This document shows positions 34,260 through 43,123 of a stretch of DNA of 64,000 nt, in pieces. The stretch lies in contig JANOBM010000124.1 of assembly GCA_031411655.1 (NCBI GenBank), positions 1-64,000 on the forward strand, given 5' to 3'. The notes below the pieces were generated by a model. The model had not been told where the DNA came from, did no database searches, and was given only the letters and a program-made list of their open reading frames with translations. The translations under genes were made by a program, and so were the position numbers. The stretch is from UBA6163 sp031411655 (lineage in GTDB: Bacteria; Planctomycetota; Planctomycetia; Pirellulales; Pirellulaceae). Each line of letters begins with the position of its first letter. Positions within the stretch are counted from its first letter, which is position 1.

Positions 34260-36269
34260 TTACTCGAGAGACTGATTGTCAACGACGACCAGTTGAACGG
34301 TTGCGGGTGCATTTTGATCGATAATCTTTCCAAGAATGACCACCGATTCACCCTCCGAGGGTTCATATCCGCTAGGCAGCTTTAGGACAAGCTTTGAAGG
34401 CCCGTTCCAAACAAGTGTCCAGTCTTCATTCTCACGAACCATCTTTCCAAAGGCGAGAAGTCCGGCATGAGGCCGATTGACATACTTGAGCCAATTGGGC
34501 CCCGCAACTTTCATCTCTGTCATCAGTCCTGCACCTTTGACTTTGCTCAGAATGTCGAGTGTCTCGGTTTGGTTAACGCCCTGGGGGATAAGACCGAGTG
34601 TCGACATCGCTGCGTAGAGAGTTGCTTTGCTTCTCTTCAATGCGGCGGCATCCTTCAAGTTTGCCTTGTCGTTGACAGCGTCCAAGGCCTCGCTGACCGC
34701 TTGAATCGCATCAGCCAGTTCTGCCGACGCTTTCGACGGCGAAGGTATTGGTGGCGAATCCGTCGGTTCTTTAGGAGCGTCTGCGCTGCCTGCAATGCTA
34801 GTCGCCGATTCTGTGTTTGACGGCGCGACGGCAGGCGCCGAACCGCTGTCCGAAGGCATTTCCACCTCCGATTTCTCCGGATTGTCTACCACCGCCATTT
34901 CGGCCGGCTTAGTCACTGCGGGCTCAATGACTGCGGGCTCAGTGACTGCGGGCTCTATAACTGCGGGCTCAATGACTGCGGGCTCGCGCTTTGTTGCTTT
35001 CTCGATGGGCGCGATCGCTACTTCGGCCGGTGCCGGCTTGGACGATTCGCGGACGACAGAGGGTGAAGCGTTCGCATCATTTCCACTTGTGGACGGCGGT
35101 TTCTTGGTACCGTTCTTTTCAACTGGGTCTGCCGTTAACACAGGCTTCACCGGTGCGGTATCGTCCGCATCGCTTGACTCGACGTTTGTGTTATCCGGTG
35201 ATTGCCGGTCGCCGTCTCCCGGATCATTTGCGCCTGGGTTATTTCCCCCCGGATCATTTTCCCCCGTGTCATTTTCCCCCGGGTCATTCGACGAAGTGGC
35301 TACGTCGTCCGATCCTGTCGAGCTCATTCCGGAGAACGCTCCCGCTGGGAGGCCTTTGCCCTCGCGAGGCTTAAAGCTGCGATCTTTCGGTTCGCCGCTC
35401 AACTGCATCGGCGCGCCTGCTAACGGAGCGGCAGCTGGCCCACCATCGAATGGCCAAAAACCGAAGTTCGGTTCCTGTGTGAGGCCTGCGGCGGCCAATC
35501 CTTTGAGTGCCAACCCTGCGAGAGGCACCGCCATAGCGCCACCTAGTACAACGCCTATGAGCGACTTGATAGGCGAACTCTTTTTGCGGGCTCGAGGCTT
35601 GGCCGCTAGGTTTGCGTCGCCAAAATCGCTTCGCGTGACCGATGAAAGTGGTCGTGGTGCGACGGGCCCGGTGACAGGCGTGCCTTCGGGGTGTTCAACA
35701 GTGGTTTGATAGGGGTCACTGTAATCGTAATCTTCGTCATCATCTGAGGCCTCTTCGCTCGCTGATTCGGAGCTGAAGTCGTCTGAATCCGATACCAATG
35801 CTTCTGCGCCTGGCTCGTCGAGGTTTTCAAGTTGGTCTAAATCCAGTTCTTCGTCAGTCTCATTGATCGTGAATTCAGACTGCGCGTCGTCAGCGAGCGT
35901 GGTCTGGTCAGTTAACATCGTTTCGTTGGGATCGAAATCGTCCGTGGCCACTGGTTCGAGGCGTGAGGTCGGTTCGCGGAGAGGCAAAGTTTCTCTCGAG
36001 ACGCCGGCGTGATCAAACTTCGAACGAGGTAACGCGGAGGACGAAGCGTATGCAACCGAAGCGGGCATCATCGATGCCAGCGCCGACGCGAGTTCGATCG
36101 GCTGGTCGTCGTCGTCGATCAATTGCACCATGGGGAGGAGGTTTTGAAAGACCTCTTGGAGCTTGAACGTTTCCGAGCACCAAGGGCAACGCATCCGAAC
36201 GTTCGGCGGAAGCGGGGCGTCGGGGACGCGAAATGATTCCTCGCACCGCGGGCAAGCTACTGAGCTCAT
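34260..36269 (-). CDS. Zinc-ribbon membrane protein with acidic low-complexity and tandem-repeat segments
   Basis: A 669-residue protein. The N-terminus is an MJ0042-like zinc ribbon with two CxxC pairs (CPRC at 6-9, CPWC at 29-32). Residues about 110-200 are acidic and disordered-looking. One membrane segment follows (SPIKSLIGVVLGGAMAVPLA, about 232-252). The middle contains two tandem-repeat blocks: (N/D)DPGE-type units, and AV(I/T)EP units repeated five times. The last about 140 residues form a folded-looking domain (about 525-669). Topology suggests a cytoplasmic zinc ribbon and an external repeat-rich region. Function unknown. It may work with the adjacent 70-residue protein. Confidence 0.8.
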   Translation of the reverse strand: MSSVACPRCEESFRVPDAPLPPNVRMRCPWCSETFKLQEVFQNLLPMVQLIDDDDQPIELASALASMMPASVAYASSSALPRSKFDHAGVSRETLPLREPTSRLEPVATDDFDPNETMLTDQTTLADDAQSEFTINETDEELDLDQLENLDEPGAEALVSDSDDFSSESASEEASDDDEDYDYSDPYQTTVEHPEGTPVTGPVAPRPLSSVTRSDFGDANLAAKPRARKKSSPIKSLIGVVLGGAMAVPLAGLALKGLAAAGLTQEPNFGFWPFDGGPAAAPLAGAPMQLSGEPKDRSFKPREGKGLPAGAFSGMSSTGSDDVATSSNDPGENDTGENDPGGNNPGANDPGDGDRQSPDNTNVESSDADDTAPVKPVLTADPVEKNGTKKPPSTSGNDANASPSVVRESSKPAPAEVAIAPIEKATKREPAVIEPAVIEPAVTEPAVIEPAVTKPAEMAVVDNPEKSEVEMPSDSGSAPAVAPSNTESATSIAGSADAPKEPTDSPPIPSPSKASAELADAIQAVSEALDAVNDKANLKDAAALKRSKATLYAAMSTLGLIPQGVNQTETLDILSKVKGAGLMTEMKVAGPNWLKYVNRPHAGLLAFGKMVRENEDWTLVWNGPSKLVLKLPSGYEPSEGESVVILGKIIDQNAPATVQLVVVDNQSLE
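34911..34985. repeat. Five 15-bp tandem repeats (AVxEP)
   Basis: Five 15-bp units of pattern (A/T)(A/G/T)TNACTGCGGGCTC lie end to end at 34911-34925, 34926-34940, 34941-34955, 34956-34970 and 34971-34985. Read on the minus strand they give AVIEP/AVTEP-type pentapeptides. The array stays in frame, so copy number could change without breaking the protein. Confidence 0.9.
35221..35295. repeat. Five imperfect 15-bp repeats (NDPGx)
   Basis: Five imperfect 15-bp units at 35221-35235, 35236-35250, 35251-35265, 35266-35280 and 35281-35295 share the core (G)GATCATTT followed by a C-rich tract. In the protein they encode NDPGE/NDTGE/NDPGG/NNPGA/NDPGD, an Asp/Gly/Asn-rich run. Such segments often bind calcium or act as flexible linkers, which is not shown here. 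Confidence 0.85.
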
Positions 36270-36398
36270 GGTTGAAACAATCTTGAGACGAGAACGAAAT
36301 CACCGGCAATTACAGCAAGTCGCCATTATGCTCCGAAACTCGCTTCAAGTCATGCACCATTCGCCATGTTTCGCGGGTCTCACTATCAAAGATTGGCG

Positions 36399-37913
36399 TC
36401 AACCGAATAGCTGCTCGTATCGAGTTTCCAGTGACCGCAGCAGCGGCGACGCAGAAAGCGGCTTTTGGGTTGCTTTTTGCACGATTTCTTCGCCGGTGAG
36501 GCACCTTCCAAAGCGATGGACGTTGGCCGCAAGCCAAGCGAGTAGTTCACCAAAATTACCGCTAGACATCTGTTCGTCCAGCGTGCCGATTTGCTGCTTT
36601 GCCGTGGCAAATAGCTGTGCCGCCGCCAAATTGCCGAGCGTATAGGTTGGAAAGTATCCAAATAGCCCCGCGCTCCAGTGGACATCCTGGAGCACCCCGT
36701 CTGCCGCCGTAGGCGAAACGATCCCAAGACAATCTCGATAGGCATCATTCCATGCACCTGGAAGATCACCAACGACTAATTCTCCACCAATCAAGGCTCG
36801 TTCGAGTTCGAATCGAATGATGACGTGGAGATTGTAGGTAGCTTCATCCGCTTCGACTCGAATCAAGCTCGGCCTGACAGCGTTCACGGCAAAGTGAACA
36901 TCCTCGACGGTGCAATCGGATAGAGCCGCCGGAAAGATTTCTTTCGCTTTTGGGAACAACCAAGTCCAGAACGCTTTGGATCGACCTACCTGATTTTCCC
37001 AAAGACGAGACTGCGATTCGTGAATGCCAAGTGAGGTGTAAGAACCCGGTGGCAGTCCGTACCAGTCCCTGGGAAGTCCTTGCTCGTACATCCCATGGCC
37101 CGCTTCGTGCATCGTGCCATAAAGGCCAGCGGGGAGCCAGTGACCATCGTATCTTGAAAGGATTCGGCAGTCGTCTGGGCCAAGACGAGTGCAAAAGGGA
37201 TGTGACGTTTCGCTCAATCGACCTCGAGTGAAGTCGAATCCAATCGCCTCCGCGACATAGTGGCTCAACTTACGTTGACCATCGATCGGAAATTGGCGTT
37301 GCAGGAGGGACACTTTCGGTTGCTTGTTACTGCATTGTAATTTTGCCACTAAATGGACCAGCGGTCCACGCAGTTCTGCAAAAACTTCGCTAAGAGATTT
37401 AACACTGACGCCAGGCTCGTACTCATCAACTAACGCTCCATAAGCATCACCTCCATCAGCGAGCAGCGAACCGATCTCGCGTTTGAGCGAGACAATTTCG
37501 GTCAATTGCGGCTGGAAGGAAGCAAAACTGTCGGCCTTTCGTGCTACATCCCAGATTTGTTGGCCCTTGACCGTTGCCTCGGACATTCTTTTGACAAGAT
37601 CAACTGGCAGTCGGCAGTTACGCTTCCAATCGCGGAGTAATTCTCGAACGGTCGTTGCTTCATGGGAATGCGGGTCTTGGTCGCCGATCGCTTGGCTCGC
37701 CGACTCAAGCCACTCGCCATAGCAAGGCTTCGTCAGATGCTCGTGGGTCATCGCTCGAAGCGTGGAGACTTGCTCGGCACGATAATCACCGGCAGCAATG
37801 GGCATTCCGGTGCGTTCGTCCCATTCCAAAGTGTCTGCAATCGACTGGAGCAATGCCGCATGCCGCGCGTGTTTGCAAATGGCTCGAAAAACCACTATCC
37901 ATTGGTTCGGCAT
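36399..37913 (-). CDS. Carboxypeptidase Taq (M32) family metallocarboxypeptidase
   Basis: 504 residues from ATG 37913; an upstream GTG at 37970 is possible but would overlap the neighbouring gene. M32 carboxypeptidases remove C-terminal residues and are zinc enzymes. The zinc motif is HEAGHGMYEQGL with flanking GTM. The family signature HESQSRLWENQVGRS gives the further metal ligand Glu. The N-terminal LEWDERTGMP is also typical. Length is standard (about 500). Probably cytoplasmic. It is the last gene of a minus-strand run with the enolase-family and LuxR genes (22-base gap to the former). Confidence 0.94.
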   Translation of the reverse strand: MPNQWIVVFRAICKHARHAALLQSIADTLEWDERTGMPIAAGDYRAEQVSTLRAMTHEHLTKPCYGEWLESASQAIGDQDPHSHEATTVRELLRDWKRNCRLPVDLVKRMSEATVKGQQIWDVARKADSFASFQPQLTEIVSLKREIGSLLADGGDAYGALVDEYEPGVSVKSLSEVFAELRGPLVHLVAKLQCSNKQPKVSLLQRQFPIDGQRKLSHYVAEAIGFDFTRGRLSETSHPFCTRLGPDDCRILSRYDGHWLPAGLYGTMHEAGHGMYEQGLPRDWYGLPPGSYTSLGIHESQSRLWENQVGRSKAFWTWLFPKAKEIFPAALSDCTVEDVHFAVNAVRPSLIRVEADEATYNLHVIIRFELERALIGGELVVGDLPGAWNDAYRDCLGIVSPTAADGVLQDVHWSAGLFGYFPTYTLGNLAAAQLFATAKQQIGTLDEQMSSGNFGELLAWLAANVHRFGRCLTGEEIVQKATQKPLSASPLLRSLETRYEQLFG

Positions 37914-37935
37914 CACATCACTTCTTTGCACCTTT

Positions 37936-39300
37936 TTATGAATGCGAAGAATACCCGAGGCCCGGCCCACTCAAGCAGCCCGTTGGCAGTTGTCCGCCTT
38001 TGACATCGAACATCCCAGGGTAACGCGACGCCCACGATGCGTTGCCCGAAGGACAATACTGGCGGCCGTTGCTTTCGATCGCCATGACACCAGGGATATG
38101 AGCCGCCAACGAAGCGCTATGTAGTAGCGAGATCCCAATGCAGGTCAGGTCTTGGACACAAAGGAAGAGTTTTTCTTGCCTTGCGACTGCCGCCATCAAC
38201 AACGCTTCCGCATGCCCCTTGCAGGCCTTGAGTGCGACGCCACTGTATCCCTGTTGAATCGCGAGACGCAAACTGGCCAGGTCGACCAGCGATTCGTCGA
38301 TGACGACTGGCATTCGAGCCGCGACGGTATGCATCAAATTGTGAGGATGCTTCGCAAGATCGCGGTGAGTGGGCTGCTCGATGTATTGGATGGCACGCAT
38401 CGATTCGGGCGAACGCGCTGTCAGCTCATCCATCAGCCGCAGAACATAGTCGGCCGACTCGCAGCGCTCATTGAAATCAAGTGAGTACGCCCAGTTTGTC
38501 GCAGGACAAGTCGACTGCGCAACACGATGAACGCCGAGAATTCGATTCACATCCCAGTCGAACTGATCACCAGCTAGTTTTATCTTGAGGTGGCTTAGCT
38601 CGTCGCGCTGAATCCACTGTGCAAGTGTTTCGGGTAATCCGTCAGCAATTGGTTGGCTGACCTCGCTGTCGTCAAGCGGGTCCAAAGCTCCGACCAAATG
38701 ATAAAGCGGCATGGATGGCGCAGGGGTCGAAGCAATGTATTGATCAAGGAACTTACCCGAGTAATCTGGACCGAGGTAGGTCGATAAGTCCGTACTCACA
38801 TGGTCTCGCCCCAAGAGCGAATAGCTGGAAGCCCCCAGAGCCTTTCCCTGGGCATCAAACAAGGACGCCTCGATCGGCGAAGATGCCAGCAGCACCGCCA
38901 ATGGCGGGATCTGACCGGATAACGAAAACTCTGTCGCTAGCTCAAGTGAAAGTCGGACCCGGATTGCGTTCATCTGATGGCAAATCTCAAGCGGGTGACC
39001 GCTGAGTCGCTCCGAGACAATCGCGACTGCTAAGCGCTTCGCAAGCGTTGTCACGATGAGCAGTTTTTGCGAATCAGTAATGGAAGGATCGGGCCAAGCC
39101 CAAGCGACCCCCATTGTCATTGACCCAATACCGGCAGTCGACCCAACAGCACGGTGGCCACCGCGCAGTTCCCCCTCACACGTGACCGTAAGTGTGGACG
39201 CATCGGTCACTACTCGCCCACCGAACTTCATCGGTGTTCGATACTGAAAGCTCTCTGATTCGACATTTAGGTCAAATCGAATCAGGTCGGTAGCAAGCAT
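37936..39300 (-). CDS. Enolase-superfamily (mandelate racemase/muconate lactonizing) protein
   Basis: A 454-residue protein. The C-terminal barrel shows the superfamily metal and acid/base residues in order: K-x-K at Lys239/Lys241 (HLKIKLAG), Asp275 (SLDFNE), Glu308 (YIEQP), Asp335/Glu336 (VIDES) and Lys358/Lys361 (VALKACK). The presence of both lysines suggests the muconate-lactonizing/dipeptide-epimerase branch. The N-terminal capping domain is longer than usual and carries an extra segment (about 55-140), so the reaction is not predictable. Possible roles are racemase/epimerase, O-succinylbenzoate synthase-like or sugar-acid dehydratase. It starts three bases after the LuxR-type regulator gene. 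Confidence 0.82.
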   Translation of the reverse strand: MLATDLIRFDLNVESESFQYRTPMKFGGRVVTDASTLTVTCEGELRGGHRAVGSTAGIGSMTMGVAWAWPDPSITDSQKLLIVTTLAKRLAVAIVSERLSGHPLEICHQMNAIRVRLSLELATEFSLSGQIPPLAVLLASSPIEASLFDAQGKALGASSYSLLGRDHVSTDLSTYLGPDYSGKFLDQYIASTPAPSMPLYHLVGALDPLDDSEVSQPIADGLPETLAQWIQRDELSHLKIKLAGDQFDWDVNRILGVHRVAQSTCPATNWAYSLDFNERCESADYVLRLMDELTARSPESMRAIQYIEQPTHRDLAKHPHNLMHTVAARMPVVIDESLVDLASLRLAIQQGYSGVALKACKGHAEALLMAAVARQEKLFLCVQDLTCIGISLLHSASLAAHIPGVMAIESNGRQYCPSGNASWASRYPGMFDVKGGQLPTGCLSGPGLGYSSHS

Positions 39301-39303
39301 TTG

Positions 39304-39972
39304 CTAAACCAAATTCTTGCGGACAGCCCAAACCGCTGCCTGAGTACGATCGGTGACGCCAATCTTGCGCAGGATATGTTGAACATGCTCCTTCACCGTT
39401 TCGTAACTGATCCCAAGCATCTTCGCGATTTCTTTGTTGGTCAGACCGAGCGCCATTTGACGCAGAACTTCGCTTTCGCGTTGGGTCAATGGAACTTCGA
39501 TGTCTCCTGTCAAACGCGGCGCTGCAAGGGCGCCGGTCACTCTCCGGAGTTCCTCGCGCGTCCATGCCGATTCGCCCGATGCAGCCTTGCGAATCGAGTC
39601 GAGCAAGCGTTCACGGGGCGAATTTTTAAGGACGAAACCGGCCGCACCAAGTGCGACGGCCCGTGCGATATAAGTCGGATTGTCATATGCCGAAAAAATA
39701 ACGATCGGCAATTCAGGGTAATCAAGCTTCAAACGTCCCAGGGTGTTCAGCCCATCACCGCCTTCCATGCGAACGTCCATGAGCACAACATCCGGTTTTC
39801 GGGCATTGACCGCCTTGATGGCTTCCGTTCCGGACGCGGCTTCACCAACGATGGTAATATCCGAATCCTGAAATGCGCTGCGTAACCCCAGAAGAACGAC
39901 CTCGTGGTCATCCACTGCCAAAACCTTGATACCCATGTTTTTCTCGATTTCCGATGTTGATTTTTTTGCCAT
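39304..39972 (-). CDS. NarL/FixJ-type response regulator
   Basis: A 222-residue response regulator. The receiver (about 13-130) has VLAVDDHEVV, the phospho-acceptor Asp in DVVLMDVRMEGGDG (about residue 66), a Ser in FSAYD and Lys in VLKNSP. The C-terminal LuxR-type DNA-binding helix-turn-helix (about 160-220) reads LTQRESEVLRQMALGLTNKE and VKEHVQHILRKIG. Activated by a partner histidine kinase, it would bind promoter DNA. No kinase gene is adjacent. The start could be the second methionine (39936), giving MGIKVLAVDD. It is transcribed with the enolase-family gene (three-base gap). Confidence 0.94.
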   Translation of the reverse strand: MAKKSTSEIEKNMGIKVLAVDDHEVVLLGLRSAFQDSDITIVGEAASGTEAIKAVNARKPDVVLMDVRMEGGDGLNTLGRLKLDYPELPIVIFSAYDNPTYIARAVALGAAGFVLKNSPRERLLDSIRKAASGESAWTREELRRVTGALAAPRLTGDIEVPLTQRESEVLRQMALGLTNKEIAKMLGISYETVKEHVQHILRKIGVTDRTQAAVWAVRKNLV

Positions 39973-40215
39973 CTTTAATGCACCAGCACGGTACTTTTAC
40001 AGGACCCAGCGAAAACCGCTAATGACCCGCCGCCTTAGCCCGTAAAGCCGGGTCAAATGACGTTCGATGTGTGGGAAGGGTAACGCTACCCTTCCGTGTA
40101 AGGATTAGACTCCGCGGATTGTATGGCGTTCCGCCGCCGCTGGCAAATGGTACAAATACCCATGAAGGTGGGGTTGTCCTTATCCGGTGAATTGCAGTTG
40201 TCTTAAACAAGCAAG
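39973..40215. other. Intergenic region with two hairpins between pncC and the regulator gene
   Basis: Between two minus-strand genes lie a perfect 9-bp hairpin, GGAAGGGTA/TACCCTTCC with loop ACGC (40074-40095), and a second inverted repeat, GACCCG/CGGGTC (about 40024-40054). Neither is followed by a T-tract, so they are not classical intrinsic terminators. They may stop or attenuate transcription arriving from pncC. Confidence 0.45.
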
Positions 40216-40713
40216 TTAATAATTCTCCAATTGCTCCAGTAAAAAACCAAGCAAAAACGACGCCGACTCCCGCTGTCGGGTGTGGCGAGTCGTGCTTGTC
40301 AGCGAAATCCGCCGCGTCGCTACTTTGCTGCTGATGGCGTTTGCTGTTGAAAATGCCAAAAACACGATCCCATCCAATTGCGTTGGAGCCCCCGGTCCCA
40401 AGTGCCCTGTAATCGATAGACCGATGTCGGCCTCTGGCGTTCGCCGTAGCACCCCCAAGACCATTTCCTGAGCTACCTCCTGACTCACCGCCGTTTGGTT
40501 TTCGAGCGAACCACGGTTGACGCCTAGCCACTGGGCCTTTGTCTCGTCTCGATAAGTTACCGCCGAGCCGCAAAACCATTCAGAAGCACCGGGGATCGAC
40601 GTGATCGTCGCGGCAACTAGTCCGCCCGTGCAGCTCTCCGCGCACACCAGTCGCACTCTTAGCTCTCGCATTTGAACCGCGACTTGCTTGGCGAGCGACT
40701 TAAGATTCTTCAC
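40216..40713 (-). CDS. pncC: Nicotinamide-nucleotide amidase (CinA C-terminal domain, PncC type)
   Basis: A 165-residue CinA-C domain protein, stand-alone form. The family motifs are present: CAESCTGGL, the loop FCGSAVTYRDETKAQWLGV, VSQEVAQEM, and GLSITGHLGPG. PncC hydrolyses nicotinamide mononucleotide to nicotinic acid mononucleotide and ammonia, helping NAD recycling. GTG at 40713 is the start, as no closer ATG fits. Length matches stand-alone PncC (about 160). It follows the TadE-type genes on the same strand with a 39-base gap, but a functional link to them is not expected. Confidence 0.92.
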   Translation of the reverse strand: MKNLKSLAKQVAVQMRELRVRLVCAESCTGGLVAATITSIPGASEWFCGSAVTYRDETKAQWLGVNRGSLENQTAVSQEVAQEMVLGVLRRTPEADIGLSITGHLGPGAPTQLDGIVFLAFSTANAISSKVATRRISLTSTTRHTRQRESASFLLGFLLEQLENY

Positions 40714-40752
40714 GACACGCCTTATCGATTGCTTGATGACTGATCGCGACCA

Positions 40753-41256
40753 TTAAACATCGAGCGGTTCTGGGTTCGCAAGATTTTTGGTCGCGTTGGC
40801 GGCTGCATCGGGGACGAGGTAAGCCTGATTCTCATGATCGAGCGTTGTCACACTAACGATGTTGGATCCTGGGAGGAACGAAGGCGGCACCCAAGTGTTC
40901 TGAGCATAGTTACAGTTGATTTGAACAGATACCTCTCTCGTCGTCGACGTGATGGTGCTAGGCGTGACGGTAACATTGCTGACGACGATCCCGTGGGCGC
41001 TAAGCAATTGATTGGCGCGTACTAGCACGTCGTTGCTCGTCGCACCAGCGATGACGCCGGTTCGCGCAGCTTCGTACGCGATCTGGTCAATCGCTTGTCG
41101 CACAAAAAGGTAACGAGACAATTCGATACACGCGAAGATAGTACTAAACATCACCATCGCGCAAATCGCGAACTCAACACTGTACGCACCACGCCGTCTG
41201 CGAGTAACGCGAGTAAAGTTCGAACGGCAGCTGGATGATTTAAACGTACGCATCAT
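40753..41256 (-). CDS. TadE-like minor pilin/pseudopilin (second copy)
   Basis: 167 residues from ATG 41256. A positively charged start (RVTRRRRG) is followed by AYSVEFAICAMVMFSTIFAC and a hydrophobic helix, the N-terminal pattern of TadE-type proteins. The Glu at the fifth position of the hydrophobic stretch (SVEF) is the pilin-like residue. The rest is a small extracellular domain with beta strands. TadE/TadF proteins are processed by the TadV prepilin peptidase and needed for Flp pilus assembly. No Tad ATPase, secretin or flp gene is in the window. It is downstream of a TadG-like gene. Confidence 0.85.
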   Translation of the reverse strand: MMRTFKSSSCRSNFTRVTRRRRGAYSVEFAICAMVMFSTIFACIELSRYLFVRQAIDQIAYEAARTGVIAGATSNDVLVRANQLLSAHGIVVSNVTVTPSTITSTTREVSVQINCNYAQNTWVPPSFLPGSNIVSVTTLDHENQAYLVPDAAANATKNLANPEPLDV

Positions 41257-41333
41257 GATCACCGAGAATAAGGCAGACGAGGCGTTGGAATTAGCGAATA
41301 GTGAAAGTGGTTACGAGGCAATAGATTCTGAAC

Positions 41334-42566
41334 TTACTGCGTTAATACCGCAGGTAACGTTTTTGCAATCTGGCTAAAGACAACGCTCAACTGTTGGGCA
41401 GTCGGAGCATGGTAGTGGTTGCCCCCACCAGTCGCTGCCACCTGCGCCATCAGCGCCTGGTCGGCTTGGTTGCTAAACGTGATCGTGTGAATCGTGATGT
41501 TCGCACTCGCAGCAGACTGCGCTACAGTTACGGGGCTGAGCCCTTGTGTAACGAGACCGTCGGTAAGCACGATCATCGTTTTCTTAGCCGTGATCCGTGC
41601 CTGGTTGCTGGTCAGAACACTTACGGCCGACTGCATTCCCGATGCGATATTCGTATTGCCGATGATCTCTTTGTTTCCAATGGCGGTCATCGAGCTGCGG
41701 ATCGATGTGTAGTTGGTGGTCAGTTGGCTTTCGATCGTGCTGGCGTCGGAGTGGTACAAACCGAATGTGAAGTTACTGCTGTAGCTCACCAAGCCAACTT
41801 TGCATTGGAACGGTAGAGCACTGACTTCATCAAGAAATGAGTTGACGCTTGTTTTTAAAGCTGCCCAGCGGCTGAGCGTTGCATGTGGTGGGAGAAAGTA
41901 ATACTGAATGATCGGCGTTGGAGTATTGCCCACGTGTGGATACGACCATTCGGTGTTGCTCAAGTCCCAAGCCATGGAGCCGCTACGGTCTACTACAAGG
42001 CAAAGGTCATGGTCGACACGTGTTGCTACGGACGTGTAGTCGAGCGAAAAAGTGTTGGGACTCAACGCAGTCAAAAAATATTGACCCGGTCCAGTGGTGG
42101 CGCCGCTTTGCATACGTGCCACCACACGAACCGCATTGAGCGGCTGCGAGTTGAGGTTAAATGTATAGCTGCCATTCGCATTGGGGGAACCATTTCCAAA
42201 TTGCACATCGGCGTCACCGATTCGCATCTGGCTGCCAGAAACGTAATGGCTTTGTGCAATGTTTTTTGCTGCTGTCCTCGCTTGATCAACCGATTGCGAT
42301 TGACCCAAAACCACGGCTCCGGCCTTGGCTGCGGCATCGGAAGCAAGACGAATCTCAGTTCTGGCCGTGGATAACTGCGTCAGATTGACGCAAAACGCGG
42401 CGACAAGCAGCATGGACATCAATGCCACCGCCGAGAGAACTACGATGCTTCCACGACGTCGTCGCTTTGTCGACACAGTTCGAATCCTTGTGTGTGAGCA
42501 CTGTGCCTCGACGCAAAGCAACGGGGCATTGCCGGGACCGAATTTGGCTGCGGTTGAAGTCTTCAT
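41334..42566 (-). CDS. TadG-like protein with von Willebrand A domain
   Basis: A 410-residue protein. The N-terminal RRRGSIVVLSAVALMSMLLV is a TadG/TadE-type hydrophobic anchor (about 36-62). From about residue 185 there is a VWA domain with MIDAS: DRSGSMAWD (DxSxS), then a Thr in TNIASG, and the Asp of MIVLTDGLVTQG. VWA domains bind metal ions and partner proteins or surfaces. TadG with VWA is often part of Tad loci and may be an adhesin or a pilus tip factor. It is flanked by two TadE-like genes on the same strand (55 and 77 bases). Confidence 0.9.
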   Translation of the reverse strand: MKTSTAAKFGPGNAPLLCVEAQCSHTRIRTVSTKRRRRGSIVVLSAVALMSMLLVAAFCVNLTQLSTARTEIRLASDAAAKAGAVVLGQSQSVDQARTAAKNIAQSHYVSGSQMRIGDADVQFGNGSPNANGSYTFNLNSQPLNAVRVVARMQSGATTGPGQYFLTALSPNTFSLDYTSVATRVDHDLCLVVDRSGSMAWDLSNTEWSYPHVGNTPTPIIQYYFLPPHATLSRWAALKTSVNSFLDEVSALPFQCKVGLVSYSSNFTFGLYHSDASTIESQLTTNYTSIRSSMTAIGNKEIIGNTNIASGMQSAVSVLTSNQARITAKKTMIVLTDGLVTQGLSPVTVAQSAASANITIHTITFSNQADQALMAQVAATGGGNHYHAPTAQQLSVVFSQIAKTLPAVLTQ

Positions 42567-42621
42567 TATCTACGGCTTGATGAGATGGGTTGCTGATAAG
42601 TTGAATGATGAGGGCGTGGCA

Positions 42622-43074
42622 TTATTCACGCAACATAAAGGCAGAGGCATTGATGGAGCCGCTGGGTGTCAGAACATAGGAAACAGGGGTGTTGCCTGCG
42701 ATGGGGATTGTCACTTGAACAGTTAGTTGCCCCCCGGTGGGAAGCGTCGATAGGTTTCCATTCGATGCGGTGACAACCACTTGTCCGCCGCTGATGTTGC
42801 GTCCGGCAAGTAACGACATGCATCGTGCTTGTACTTGTGCGGTTGTCACCGTTCGGCGCGCTGCCAATCGCGCACCCTCGTACGACGCCACCGCAGCGGT
42901 TTGCCGCAGAAACAAGCGGTTGCAGATTTCCAGTGTACCGAACGCCATGGTCATCAATACCGGGAGCAAAATGGCAAGCTCAACGACTGCAGCCGCGCGG
43001 CGCCGAGGCGCTGATTGACTGCGGTGTAGCGGACGTTGATGGTCCGCACCAGCCGATCGAATTTGTTTCTTCAT
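42622..43074 (-). CDS. TadE-like minor pilin/pseudopilin (first copy)
   Basis: A 150-residue TadE-family protein: a basic N-terminus (RRRAA), then AVVELAILLPVLMTMAFGTL with the pilin-like Glu, and a small extracellular domain with EICNRLFLRQTAAVASYEGA. TadE proteins usually contain this EICNR.FLRQ.A...AYEGAR pattern, so assignment is firm. It precedes the TadG-like gene (55 bases) and follows the DUF4114 gene (49 bases). The three Tad-type genes look like one operon. Confidence 0.92.
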   Translation of the reverse strand: MKKQIRSAGADHQRPLHRSQSAPRRRAAAVVELAILLPVLMTMAFGTLEICNRLFLRQTAAVASYEGARLAARRTVTTAQVQARCMSLLAGRNISGGQVVVTASNGNLSTLPTGGQLTVQVTIPIAGNTPVSYVLTPSGSINASAFMLRE

Positions 43075-43123
43075 CGTTCTACTCCAGTCGTTACCCAGCC
43101 GTGTGGTCCTGGACAGCGTTCAT

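Noticed and set aside
34900..35300. CRISPR-like short repeat array
   Set aside because: The two 15-bp arrays have no spacers and lie in a coding frame. No spaced direct repeats of CRISPR type were seen elsewhere.
34795..35709. Long open frame on the plus strand (304 residues)
   Set aside because: It lies wholly antisense to the zinc-ribbon protein gene and mirrors its tandem repeats. Its Gly/Ser/Ala repeats derive from the other strand's codons.
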